64,000 nucleotides of DNA from Corynebacterium felinum (GTDB lineage Bacteria; Actinomycetota; Actinomycetes; Mycobacteriales; Mycobacteriaceae): contig NZ_CP047209.1 in the NCBI RefSeq assembly GCF_030408755.1, positions 248,001 through 312,000 of the forward strand. The letters are read 5' to 3'. How positions within the stretch are numbered: position 1 is the first letter of the stretch; the number at the start of each line of letters is the position of its first letter. The translations under genes and the position numbers were made by a program. This document shows positions 1 to 7,747 of the stretch, piece by piece. Below the pieces are notes generated by a model. It worked only from the letters and a program-made list of their open reading frames with translations, was not told where the DNA came from and did no database searches.

Positions 1-724
1 AGCCCAGTTCAGCGGACATGCGGAAGGCGCGCTGGCCGGCAACCAAGCGTGACGATAGAGTCAACGTGCCCGTCGAAGTATCAAGATGATGCAGCTTATT
101 GCCGATTTCAGCACCGGTTGAGACTGAAATATTGTGCCGGTTGGTCAAACGCTGCGACAACGCCTCTTCAGTGTTGCGAATAGCGAAGGTCGATACAGAA
201 AGCTCCTGCGCGATTGTCTCCGCAGCAATGTCGAGGGTATGGAGGTAATTTTGGCGGGCGTAAAAGAAATCGCGGACCTCATCATGAGGCATCGAAAGAG
301 CCTGCGCTACGGCTGGCTGATGCGCGGCGGTGTGGCGCACATCAGTAGCCACGGAAAGCTTGTCGCGAACGTTGCGATAACGCCGGTGCATATCCACCAT
401 GGTGCGAGCAATCTCAGGATGATTTTGCACCATGTCTGCTAAGTCGTGCAGGGGGATAGGGGATTTGCACAGCTCTTGGTCCAAAATCACATCTTGAATT
501 TCTGCAAGAAGACGTGAGTCATCGTCGCGTGAGAAAAAGGTGGCGTCAACGCCAAAAGATTCCGTAATGCGGTTGAGTACAGGAAGCGTGAGGGGGCGAA
601 CGTCATGTTCGATTTGATTCACGTAGCTTGCAGAAAGGCCAAGGGTCTGTGCGAGTGCGGCCTGGCTTAAGTCTCTCTCCCTGCGTAGCTGACGCAAACG
701 GGAGCCAACATAGGTTTTCGCCAT
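1..724 (-). CDS. ramB: RamB-type XRE-family transcriptional regulator (partial, C-terminus off window)
   Basis: Reverse-strand reading from the ATG at 724 stays open to the window edge, so the C-terminal part is missing. The N-terminus ([18 protein letters not shown], then a helix ending [12 protein letters not shown]) is a classic XRE/Cro helix-turn-helix in about the first 60 residues. The following region, rich in His, Arg and Phe, fits the short-chain fatty acyl regulator domain of RamB. RamB is known in C. glutamicum as a regulator of acetate and central carbon genes. The divergent position next to sdhCAB is the usual corynebacterial order. A GlxR-like site lies just upstream of its start. 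The assignment rests on the N-terminal two thirds plus synteny. Confidence 0.88.
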   Translation of the reverse strand, partial: MAKTYVGSRLRQLRRERDLSQAALAQTLGLSASYVNQIEHDVRPLTLPVLNRITESFGVDATFFSRDDDSRLLAEIQDVILDQELCKSPIPLHDLADMVQNHPEIARTMVDMHRRYRNVRDKLSVATDVRHTAAHQPAVAQALSMPHDEVRDFFYARQNYLHTLDIAAETIAQELSVSTFAIRNTEEALSQRLTNRHNISVSTGAEIGNKLHHLDTSTGTLTLSSRLVAGQRAFRMSAELG

Positions 725-745
725 GCATGCATCTTAGCCTACGTT

Positions 746-761
746 TGTGACTACCGTCACT
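746..761. promoter_or_regulatory. GlxR (CRP-type) binding site near ramB start
   Basis: TGTGACTACCGTCACT matches the GlxR consensus TGTGA-N6-TCACA except for the last base. It lies 22 bases upstream of the ramB ATG, where it would control ramB itself. Confidence 0.6.
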
Positions 762-940
762 TTTGCGAGGTCATTTGCAAGTTTTTAACACAATTTTGTG
801 AACAACGAGCGTGAGCTGACAACTTTGTGAAAGCTGATCCAGTCCCATTTTGAGCTTTTGCGCAGGTAGTTGGAAGAAATTTGAATTACATTCATGAAGT
901 TTCGATAAAGCGTCAGTAGACAATTAGACAAGGGGGAAAG

Positions 941-960
941 GATCAATATTTCGATTGATC
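941..960. repeat. Perfect inverted repeat GATCAAT-N6-ATTGATC
   Basis: Two 7-base arms are separated by ATTTCG in the middle of the ramB-sdhC region. The symmetry suggests a dimeric regulator operator. It matches no corynebacterial consensus known to me (DtxR, RipA, GlxR, RamB). Confidence 0.45.
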
Positions 961-1134
961 CCAAAAGGGTGGGATTTCCTGCGGGGGTGGAAAGCTGAGA
1001 AAATTGTGAGATAAGCCATTATGTCACTTCCCGCGCCACTAAAAGTGCTGTTGATGGGCATGAGTGAACCAGTTGAAAATAACAGCCAAAGGTCAGGCTA
1101 TCCTAAATTGCAGGTCGAAGGGCATTTTTGCCCA

Positions 1135-1150
1135 TGTGAGGTGAATCACG
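1135..1150. promoter_or_regulatory. GlxR (CRP-type) binding site upstream of sdhC
   Basis: TGTGAGGTGAATCACG fits TGTGA-N6-TCAC with one mismatch at the last base. It ends 66 bases before the sdhC start, downstream of a possible -10 at 1099-1104, a position expected for repression. Confidence 0.6.
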
Positions 1151-1216
1151 TCGCGGCCAAGTGAGTGGTTTAACAACCATAAACCCTAATAAAGTAAGGG
1201 CGACACTGGAGGTGCC

Positions 1217-1978
1217 ATGACTGTAAATAACATCGACCGTGACGCAATCGCTCACGGCAAAATCACTGAAAAGCCGCTGCGTGAGCGGCCAAAGTACCCG
1301 ACCTGGGCTCTGAAACTGACGATGGCCATTACCGGCCTCATCTTCGCAGGCTTCGTCGTGTTCCACATGGTCGGTAACCTGAAAGTTTTCCTTCCTCACT
1401 ATGAGGACGGAACCCACCCAATTGACGTGTACGCACACTGGCTGCAGAAGGAAGTTCTGTACCCACTGGTGCCACACGGCTGGTTCGTGTGGATCTTCCG
1501 TCTGGTCCTGCTGGCAGCGATTGCGCTTCATATCTACGGCGCGTTCGCACTGACCAAGCGCTCTCACCAGTCCCGCGGTAAGTTCCGTCGCACCAACCTC
1601 ATTGGTGGTATGAACTCCTTCACCACCAAGACCATGCTGGTCACCGGCATTGTGCTGCTTGCGTTCATCGTCTTCCACGTGCTGGATCTGACCGTTGGCG
1701 TGCAGCCAGCAGCAAGCGATGTCTTCGAGCACGGTGCAGTGTACGCAAACATGGTTGCGAGCTTCTCTCGCTGGCCAGTGACGATCTTCTACGTTATCGC
1801 CATGGTTGTACTCTTCCTGCACCTGTCCCACGGCATTTGGCTGGCAGTCTCCGACCTCGGCATCACCGGCAAGCGCACCCGCGCGGTCCTGCTGGTTATC
1901 GCGTACCTGGTCCCAGCAGCCGTCATGATCGGCAACATCTCGATCCCGCTTTCCATCGCCTTGGGCCTGGTTGGCTAG
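1217..1978 (+). CDS. sdhC: Succinate dehydrogenase cytochrome b subunit
   Basis: This is the membrane anchor of succinate:menaquinone oxidoreductase, which carries haem b and passes electrons from SdhB to menaquinone. The 253-residue product has about five hydrophobic segments (roughly residues 33-56, 94-117, 137-158, 190-210 and 225-250). Several contain histidines suited to haem ligation, for example in VVFHMVGNL and IVFHVLDL. This fits the single-polypeptide, five-helix type B SdhC of Gram-positive bacteria. The ATG is preceded by a clear GGAGG-like site (ctggaggtgcc). It is the first gene of sdhCAB, followed 30 bases later by sdhA. Confidence 0.93.
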   Translation: MTVNNIDRDAIAHGKITEKPLRERPKYPTWALKLTMAITGLIFAGFVVFHMVGNLKVFLPHYEDGTHPIDVYAHWLQKEVLYPLVPHGWFVWIFRLVLLAAIALHIYGAFALTKRSHQSRGKFRRTNLIGGMNSFTTKTMLVTGIVLLAFIVFHVLDLTVGVQPAASDVFEHGAVYANMVASFSRWPVTIFYVIAMVVLFLHLSHGIWLAVSDLGITGKRTRAVLLVIAYLVPAAVMIGNISIPLSIALGLVG

Positions 1979-2008
1979 GACTTTTCAAAGGACGAAAAGG
2001 TAATACAT

Positions 2009-4024
2009 ATGAGCACTCACTCTGAGACCGTAACTCGCCCTGAGTTCAACCACCCAGTATCTATCGTTCCTGGTGTTGTTCCAGGCACCGTGCTGGAGGC
2101 TAATGAGCCCAAGGGCGTCCCAACCAAGGACATGTGGCAGTATCACAAGGACCACATGGAACTGGTTTCCCCGCTGAACCGTCGTAAGTTCCGCGTTCTC
2201 GTCGTTGGTACCGGCCTGTCCGGTGGTGCCGCTGCGGCCGCTCTCGGCGAGCTTGGCTACGACGTTAAGGCTTTCACCTACCATGACGCTCCTCGCCGTG
2301 CGCACTCTATTGCTGCGCAGGGTGGCGTGAACTCCGCTCGTGGCAAGAAGGTCGACAACGACGGCGCATACCGCCACGTGAAGGACACCGTGAAGGGTGG
2401 CGACTTCCGTTGCCGCGAGTCTGACTGCTGGCGTCTGGCGTACGAGTCTGTACGCGTTATCGACCACATGAACGCAATTGGTGCACCGTTCGCACGCGAA
2501 TACGGTGGCGCTCTTGCTACCCGTTCCTTCGGTGGTGTGCAGGTTTCTCGTACTTACTACACCCGTGGTCAGACCGGTCAGCAGCTGCAGCTGTCCACCG
2601 CGTCTTCCCTGCAGCGTCAGATTCACCTCGGCACCGTGGAAATCTTCACCCACAACGAGATGGTTGATCTGATCATCACCGAGAAGGACGGCCAGAAGCG
2701 CTGCGAAGGCTTGATCATGCGTAACCTGATCACCGGTGAGCTGACCGCTCACACTGGTCACGCCGTGATTCTTGCTACCGGTGGCTACGGCAACGTTTAC
2801 CACATGTCCACCTTGGCGAAGAACTCTAACGCTGGCGCTATCATGCGTGCCTATGAGGCGGGCGCTTATTTCGCGTCGCCGTCCTTCATTCAGTTCCACC
2901 CAACTGGTTTGCCAGTGAACTCTGAGTGGCAGTCGAAGACCATTCTGATGTCTGAGTCTTTGCGTAACGACGGCCGTGTCTGGTCCCCGATCAAGCCTAA
3001 CGATGATCGTGACCCCAACACCATCCCTGAGGAAGAGCGTGACTACTTCCTGGAGCGCCGTTACCCAGCGTTCGGTAACTTGGTTCCTCGCGACGTTGCA
3101 TCCCGCGCTATCTCCCAGCAGATCAATGCTGGTCTGGGTGTTGGTCCGCTGCACAACGCTTCTTACCTGGACTTCCGCGACGCTATCGAGCGTCTTGGGC
3201 AGGCAACCATCAAGGAGCGTTACTCCAACCTCTTCCAGATGTACGAAGAGGCAATTGGTGAGGACCCCTACACCACTCCGATGCGCATTGCTCCAACCTG
3301 CCACTTCACCATGGGTGGCCTGTGGACCGACTACAACGAAATGACCTCCATCCCAGGTCTGTTCGCTGCAGGCGAGTGCTCCTGGACCTACCACGGTGCA
3401 AACCGTCTGGGTGCTAACTCCCTCCTGTCGGCATCCGTGGATGGCTGGTTCACCCTGCCATTCACCATCCCGAACTTCCTCGCTGGTTACCTCGGCCAGG
3501 AGCGCCTCTCTGAGGACGCACCAGAGGTGAAGGTTGCTCTTGACCGTGCACAGGCACGCATCAACAAGCTGATGAACATCAAGGGCGATAACCCTCACGG
3601 TCCTGAGTACTACCACCGCCAGCTCGGTGAAATCCTGTACAAGTACTGTGGTGTTGCCCGCGATATTGAAGGCCTGAAGCAGGGTATTGAAGAAATCCGT
3701 GCACTGCGCAAGGACTTCTGGGCAAATATGCGTATGACTGGTACCGATAAGGAACTTAACCAGGTTCTTGAGTACGCAGCACGTGTTGCTGACTACATCG
3801 ATCTGGGCGAGCTGATGTGCGTTGACGCACTGGATCGCGATGAGTCTTGTGGTGCACACTTCCGCGATGATCACCTCTCCCCTGAAGGTGAAGCTGAGCG
3901 TGACGACGAAAACTGGTGCTTCGTTTCTGCATGGGAGCCTGGTGCACAAGAAGGCGAATTCATCCGCCACGCTGAACCACTCGTATTCGAAGCTATCCCT
4001 CTGATGACAAGGAATTACAAGTAA
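2009..4024 (+). CDS. sdhA: Succinate dehydrogenase flavoprotein subunit
   Basis: Catalytic subunit that oxidises succinate to fumarate using covalently bound FAD. The 671-residue protein has the dinucleotide-binding motif VVGTGLSGG at about 65-73. The FAD-attachment stretch HSIAAQGG begins at His99, the presumed covalent ligand. Substrate-site motifs QFHPTGL and PRDVASRAI are also present. The length fits the family. An AAGGACGAAAAGG element precedes the ATG. Its stop codon overlaps the sdhB start by one base (TAATG), so the two are translationally coupled. Strong codon bias also creates a long spurious antisense reading frame here. Confidence 0.97.
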   Translation: MSTHSETVTRPEFNHPVSIVPGVVPGTVLEANEPKGVPTKDMWQYHKDHMELVSPLNRRKFRVLVVGTGLSGGAAAAALGELGYDVKAFTYHDAPRRAHSIAAQGGVNSARGKKVDNDGAYRHVKDTVKGGDFRCRESDCWRLAYESVRVIDHMNAIGAPFAREYGGALATRSFGGVQVSRTYYTRGQTGQQLQLSTASSLQRQIHLGTVEIFTHNEMVDLIITEKDGQKRCEGLIMRNLITGELTAHTGHAVILATGGYGNVYHMSTLAKNSNAGAIMRAYEAGAYFASPSFIQFHPTGLPVNSEWQSKTILMSESLRNDGRVWSPIKPNDDRDPNTIPEEERDYFLERRYPAFGNLVPRDVASRAISQQINAGLGVGPLHNASYLDFRDAIERLGQATIKERYSNLFQMYEEAIGEDPYTTPMRIAPTCHFTMGGLWTDYNEMTSIPGLFAAGECSWTYHGANRLGANSLLSASVDGWFTLPFTIPNFLAGYLGQERLSEDAPEVKVALDRAQARINKLMNIKGDNPHGPEYYHRQLGEILYKYCGVARDIEGLKQGIEEIRALRKDFWANMRMTGTDKELNQVLEYAARVADYIDLGELMCVDALDRDESCGAHFRDDHLSPEGEAERDDENWCFVSAWEPGAQEGEFIRHAEPLVFEAIPLMTRNYK

Positions 4025-4773
4025 TGAAACTGCATCTTGAAATCTGGCGCCAGGCCGGACCAAATCACGAGGGCCGCTTCGAGTCTGTGACCGTCGAGGA
4101 TGCTGTCCCTCAGATGTCCATCCTGGAATTGCTCGACCACGTCAACTCCGGCATGGTTGAGCGCGGCGAAGAGCCTTACATGTTCGCCTCCGACTGCCGC
4201 GAGGGTATCTGTGGTACCTGTGGTTTGCTCGTGAACGGACGTCCACACGGCCTTGAGCAGAACAAGCCTGCGTGCCAGCAGCGTCTGCTCAACGTCGCAG
4301 ACGGCACCACCTTGAAGATTGAGCCTTTCCGCTCTGCTGCTTTCCCAGTGATCAAGGACATGATCGTCGATCGTTCTGCCCTTGACCGCGTGATGCAGCA
4401 AGGTGGCTACGTTACTGTTAACGCGGGTACTGCACCTGATGCTGATACCCTGCACATGAACCACCAGACGGCTGAACTTGCACTGGATCACGCAGCCTGC
4501 ATCGGCTGTGGTGCTTGTGTGGCAGCGTGCCCGAACGGCGCAGCGCACCTGTTCACTGGTGCTAAGCTGGTTCACCTTTCCCTGATGCCTATGGGTAAGG
4601 AAGAGCGTGGACGTCGCGCCCGGAAGATGGTCGATGAGTTGGAGACCAACTTCGGTCACTGCTCTCTCTACGGTGAGTGTGCGGATGTGTGCCCTGCAGG
4701 CATCCCGTTGACTGCTGTTGCGGCTATCAACAAGGAACGTGCTCGCGCGTTCTTCACCGGCAAGGACGCTTAA
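4024..4773 (+). CDS. sdhB: Succinate dehydrogenase iron-sulfur subunit
   Basis: Electron-transfer subunit between SdhA FAD and SdhC haem. All three cluster motifs are visible in 249 residues: the plant-type [2Fe-2S] ligands Cys58, Cys63, Cys66 and Cys84; the [4Fe-4S] set Cys159, Cys162, Cys165 and Cys169; and the C-terminal set Cys213, Cys219 and Cys223, typical of the [3Fe-4S] site. The ATG shares its A with the sdhA stop codon. It is the last catalytic gene of the operon. A large stem-loop follows at 4802-4859 before the next small membrane gene. Confidence 0.97.
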   Translation: MKLHLEIWRQAGPNHEGRFESVTVEDAVPQMSILELLDHVNSGMVERGEEPYMFASDCREGICGTCGLLVNGRPHGLEQNKPACQQRLLNVADGTTLKIEPFRSAAFPVIKDMIVDRSALDRVMQQGGYVTVNAGTAPDADTLHMNHQTAELALDHAACIGCGACVAACPNGAAHLFTGAKLVHLSLMPMGKEERGRRARKMVDELETNFGHCSLYGECADVCPAGIPLTAVAAINKERARAFFTGKDA

Positions 4774-4801
4774 AACAAGTTCATGTACCCCCGAAAAGGG
4801 A

Positions 4802-4859
4802 ATTATCGCCAGTGAGCAGAATTTTCCAACTGGTGGAGAATTGCTACACTGGCGGTAAT
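4802..4859 (+). other. Long stem-loop after sdhB (attenuator or mRNA end element)
   Basis: The 13-base arms ATTATCGCCAGTG (4802-4814) and CACTGGCGGTAAT (4847-4859) pair with one G-U. The loop of about 32 bases can partly pair again. No T-run follows, so it looks more like a processing or attenuation element than a simple terminator. A short CCCCT-GCTG-AGGGG hairpin lies just after it at 4868-4881. Confidence 0.5.
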
Positions 4860-4921
4860 AGCTTAAACCCCTGCTGAGGGGCACTAATTAAACTTGAAAA
4901 GCCCAGTAGAAAGGCATTTTA

Positions 4922-5272
4922 ATGTCCGCTGAGAAGCACGTAGCTGAATATCCAGTATTCGACGGCCAAGAATCCAGCCGTATGCACTACATCGAAGGCT
5001 ACGATCCCGTCAGCCTCATGGCACCGCATTCCTCCCTGCAGCGCACCAGCACTTGGGTGGGTATGGGTCTTGTGCTGACCTCGCTTGCTGGCTTCGGCAT
5101 GATTATTTTCGGCGCAGCTACCCACATTTACGAAACCCAAGAATCGGCGTCCTTGTACCTGATTCTCGGTCTCGTTGTGGCAGCTGTGTGCTTGGTCGGT
5201 GGTTTCGGTCTGATCCATTATGGTCGCCGCTACTACCGTCAATACCGCGCAGAAACTGGCCGTATTAACTAA
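4922..5272 (+). CDS. Small two-helix membrane protein downstream of sdhCAB
   Basis: This 116-residue protein has a hydrophilic N-terminus of about 45 residues, two hydrophobic segments (about 45-67 and 76-98) and a short basic tail with RRYYRQYR. An AGAAAGG element precedes the ATG. I do not recognise a named family. A small membrane gene directly after sdhB is also found in C. glutamicum, so it may be an sdh-linked accessory protein, but that is inference from position only. It is separated from sdhB by two hairpins and followed by a terminator-like hairpin at 5359-5395. Confidence 0.8.
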   Translation: MSAEKHVAEYPVFDGQESSRMHYIEGYDPVSLMAPHSSLQRTSTWVGMGLVLTSLAGFGMIIFGAATHIYETQESASLYLILGLVVAAVCLVGGFGLIHYGRRYYRQYRAETGRIN

Positions 5273-5358
5273 CGGCTCAGCTGTGTAGCCCTTAGTATCC
5301 CTAAGGCATCTCCAGCATCGTAGGCTCGCAAGGATTGGTCACTTGAAGGTGATCAGTT

Positions 5359-5395
5359 CTTTCGGGCCTACTTTGCGTTGTGCCTGAAAGTTTTT
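5359..5395 (+). terminator. Rho-independent terminator after the small membrane gene
   Basis: The stem CTTTCGGGC / GCCTGAAAG (9 pairs with one G-U) closes a 14-base loop and is followed by five T. It probably ends the sdh transcript. Confidence 0.6.
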
Positions 5396-5406
5396 AGGTT
5401 GTGTTC

Positions 5407-5538
5407 GTGAAAAAATCTACAGTCATTATCCTCATCTTGATTAGTGTGATCACTTTTATTTCGGCGATCCAGCTGGGTCAGTTGGCGTGGCAGTTGTGGC
5501 AGGAAGAGCGTATGCCTGTTGTTGGGGTCGAGGTGTAG
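5407..5538 (+). CDS. Putative 43-residue single-span membrane protein
   Basis: A short reading frame starts at GTG 5407, with an AGG eight bases upstream (a GTG at 5401 is in frame but too close to it). It encodes two lysines, a hydrophobic stretch of about 18 residues (STVIILILISVITFISA) and a short acidic amphipathic tail ending GVEV. The Lys-Lys-plus-helix form is typical of small bacterial membrane proteins. It fills an otherwise empty 330-base gap between the terminator and the DUF445 gene. No family is known to me, and coding status rests on composition alone. Confidence 0.42.
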   Translation: MKKSTVIILILISVITFISAIQLGQLAWQLWQEERMPVVGVEV

Positions 5539-5604
5539 TTTTCACGATGTCAGATCTCGTGTTTGCGCAGTGCTGTGACTGTGGTTTTCGGCAATAATAG
5601 AAGA

Positions 5605-6897
5605 ATGACTCCTACTCGTTTAGCGGTTCCTGGTCCGTCTCCAGAAATGGAAGCTTTCCGCCGTAAAGAATTACGAAAATATAAAAGCCTTGCTACTGGG
5701 CTGCTTATTTTTGCAGCCGTTATTTTTTTGGCCTGCCGGTGGTATGAAACTTATGTAGACCCAGATGCAACGTGGGTGGGGTTTGTTCGCGCGGCCTCTG
5801 AAGCTGGCATGGTTGGTGGTTTAGCGGACTGGTTCGCTGTTACGGCGTTGTTTCGCTATCCGTTGGGTTTAAAGATTCCGCATACGGCGATTATTCGCCG
5901 TAAGAAGGATCAGGTGGGGGAGGCGTTAAGTGGTTTCGTGGGGGAGAATTTTCTTAATGCTGAGCTGATTACTGAGAAGGTTTCTCAAGCTCAGGTTCCT
6001 GAGAAGATTGCTCAGTGGTTGGTTGTGGAAGAAAATGCTAAGAAAGTGTCGCGTGAGGTTGGTAAGCTTGCTTCCAATGCGATTCAGGCGCTTGATCCGC
6101 AGGATGCGGAGGCATTGATTCGCCATCAGCTTGTCGATAAGCTCGCCCAGCCTGAGTGGGCGCCTCCTGTGGGCCGAATTTTAGATCAGCTCATCGACGG
6201 TGGTCATGTGGAGCCTATTGTTGATCAGTTGATTGAGTGGGGGCATAAGAAGGCTTTGTCTAGTGAAGCGTTTATTGTGCGCTTGCTGGATGAGCGTGCC
6301 CCTTCGTGGGCGCCGAAGTTCATTAATGAGCTTGTTGGCGATAAGGTGTACCGCGAGTTGATTACGTGGACGGAGTCTGTGTGTGCGGATAAGAATCATG
6401 AGGCGCGACAGGCTATCCGGAATTTCTTTGTGAAGTTTGCGCATGATTTGCAGCATGATCCGGTGATGATCGCGAAGGTTGAGGATTTCAAGGCTGATGT
6501 GATGGCGTCGAAGCCTGTTCATGATGCTGCAGGTATGCTGTGGAAGTCGGCGCGTGCAAATATTGTTGCGGCTTGTGAGGATCCTTCATCGATGCTTCGT
6601 GTGAAGATCGTTGAGTTGTGCATGCAGTGGGGTTCGCGGCTTAATTCGGATGAGCAGATGCGTGACAAGCTCGATCAGCGTATTACGGGTTGGGCTGCGT
6701 TTTTAGCGGATAATTATGCTGATGAGGTGACGAGCATTATTTCTGAGACGATTGAGCGTTGGGATGCGAACGAAGCAAGCGAGAAGATTGAGCTGATGGT
6801 TGGTAAAGATTTGCAGTACATCCGGGTCAATGGCACTGTTGTGGGTGCGTTGGCAGGACTGGTCATTTACTCGGTTTCTCATCTATTGTTTGGTTAA
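5605..6897 (+). CDS. DUF445 family membrane-anchored protein
   Basis: This is a protein of 430 residues. A hydrophobic segment at about residues 25-45 (LATGLLIFAAVIFLACRWYE) is followed by GGLADWFAVTALFRYPLG, the hallmark of DUF445 (YheB/YjiN-type) proteins, then a long charged helical domain and a C-terminal hydrophobic helix (VVGALAGLVIYSVSHLLF). The family is membrane-associated and of unknown function. The ATG at 5605 was chosen over a TTG at 5563 because the conserved part begins shortly after it, although the ribosome site is weak. The DUF2516 gene follows after 28 bases, suggesting co-transcription. Confidence 0.85.
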   Translation: MTPTRLAVPGPSPEMEAFRRKELRKYKSLATGLLIFAAVIFLACRWYETYVDPDATWVGFVRAASEAGMVGGLADWFAVTALFRYPLGLKIPHTAIIRRKKDQVGEALSGFVGENFLNAELITEKVSQAQVPEKIAQWLVVEENAKKVSREVGKLASNAIQALDPQDAEALIRHQLVDKLAQPEWAPPVGRILDQLIDGGHVEPIVDQLIEWGHKKALSSEAFIVRLLDERAPSWAPKFINELVGDKVYRELITWTESVCADKNHEARQAIRNFFVKFAHDLQHDPVMIAKVEDFKADVMASKPVHDAAGMLWKSARANIVAACEDPSSMLRVKIVELCMQWGSRLNSDEQMRDKLDQRITGWAAFLADNYADEVTSIISETIERWDANEASEKIELMVGKDLQYIRVNGTVVGALAGLVIYSVSHLLFG

Positions 6898-6925
6898 TGT
6901 ACTTGCGAGTGAAGGATTTTCTACC

Positions 6926-7228
6926 ATGATGCTAGATGCTATTGATCCACTGTCTATTTTTAGGTTGGCGGTTTTGGTGTTGTATCTCGCAATTGCAGTT
7001 TTTGGTGTTGCTGGTGCGATCACAGCGCTGATGACCCGCGATGATGCGTTTGATGCGGCTGACCGTAAGCCGAAGTTGGTGTGGGTGGCGATCTTGATTG
7101 GTTCGGCTATTGCGGTGAGTTTGAATGTGTATTTCCTTTCGTGGATCGGCATTGTGATGATCGGTTTGTACTGGTTTGATGTGCGTCCGCAGATCAGGAA
7201 TATTCTTAACGGCAATTACGGCTGGTAA
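6926..7228 (+). CDS. DUF2516 family small membrane protein
   Basis: This 100-residue product has two to three hydrophobic segments (about 8-30, 48-66 and 67-80) and ends in WFDVRPQIRNILNGNYGW, typical of actinobacterial DUF2516 proteins. The function is unknown. It starts at ATG 6926 (an earlier in-frame start runs into the DUF445 gene). Its stop overlaps the next gene's ATG as TAATG at 7228, so it is translationally coupled to the DeoC-like gene. Confidence 0.8.
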   Translation: MMLDAIDPLSIFRLAVLVLYLAIAVFGVAGAITALMTRDDAFDAADRKPKLVWVAILIGSAIAVSLNVYFLSWIGIVMIGLYWFDVRPQIRNILNGNYGW

Positions 7229-7743
7229 TGAAGATTTATTCAACTGCGCTGGGCAGGTGCGTTGATGCTCAGCAGGTGCGTGCTCTTTCGACACCCGTGT
7301 GTGTTCCTGCGAACTGGGTTGAGGTGGCAGGCTTCGGGTGTGCTACTGTTGTGGGTTTTCCGACAGGGCAGCATCACGCTCTTGTGAAGGCTTCTGAGGC
7401 GCGGCTGGCGGTGAGTCAGGGTGCGGAGCTTGTTGTTGTGGTTCCGGCTCCGCATGCGGTGTTGGGTGATGATCATGCGCTGATGCTGGAGCTTGTGACT
7501 ATTCGTGAGGCTGTGGCGTATCCTACGACGCTCGTTGTGGTTTTTGATGCTGAGCTTATCGACGTCGACCGCATGCGGTCCTGTGCGCGACTGGCCCGCA
7601 CGTGTGGTGTGGATGCGTTGATGTCGAGCGTGAGTGAGTCGGATCCGGCCAGTGATGCGATTTTGGCGGAAGAATTGCCTGTGGTGGGGATTGGCATGGA
7701 AAAGCCCGAGCGCGCCGTTGTGTGGCTGCGCACGGGCTTGTAA
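7228..7743 (+). CDS. DeoC-like protein lacking the Schiff-base lysine (probable pseudoenzyme)
   Basis: The 171 residues align with deoxyribose-phosphate aldolase, which is normally about 220 or more. Seen: VVGFPTGQHHALVKASEA at 41-58 corresponds to the VVGFPLG...KAxEA region of DeoC, and GAELVVVVPAPHAVLGDD to the GAdEiDmV strand. The catalytic signature VKTSTG is replaced by ALMSSVSES (about 130-138), with Met132 where the Schiff-base lysine belongs. The VDMV aspartate is Val, and the GFKPAGG lysine region reads GIGMEKPERA. Aldolase activity is therefore unlikely. The reading frame is intact and coupled to DUF2516, so a retained non-catalytic role or recent decay are both possible. Confidence 0.7.
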   Translation: MKIYSTALGRCVDAQQVRALSTPVCVPANWVEVAGFGCATVVGFPTGQHHALVKASEARLAVSQGAELVVVVPAPHAVLGDDHALMLELVTIREAVAYPTTLVVVFDAELIDVDRMRSCARLARTCGVDALMSSVSESDPASDAILAEELPVVGIGMEKPERAVVWLRTGL

Positions 7744-7747
7744 GTGT

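Larger units (their letters stand above)
725..1216. promoter_or_regulatory. ramB-sdhC divergent control region
   Basis: About 490 bases without a gene separate divergent ramB and sdhC. Seen here: two TGTGA-N6-TCAC sites (746-761 and 1135-1150), a perfect 7-bp-arm inverted repeat at 941-960, and a CGGGGGT heptamer at 982-988 that fits the short RamA consensus. sdhCAB and ramB are known cAMP-GlxR and RamA targets in C. glutamicum. A TATCCT hexamer at 1099-1104 could be a -10 box for sdhC, but no well-spaced -35 is visible. Confidence 0.6.

Noticed and set aside
134..442. 102-codon plus-strand frame at the left edge
   Set aside because: It lies antisense to ramB, whose helix-turn-helix and continuous frame on the minus strand are clear.
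1985..4063. 692-codon open frame antisense to sdhA
   Set aside because: It is a shadow of strong codon bias in sdhA; the opposite strand has intact FAD motifs and a ribosome site, and this frame has no recognisable domain.
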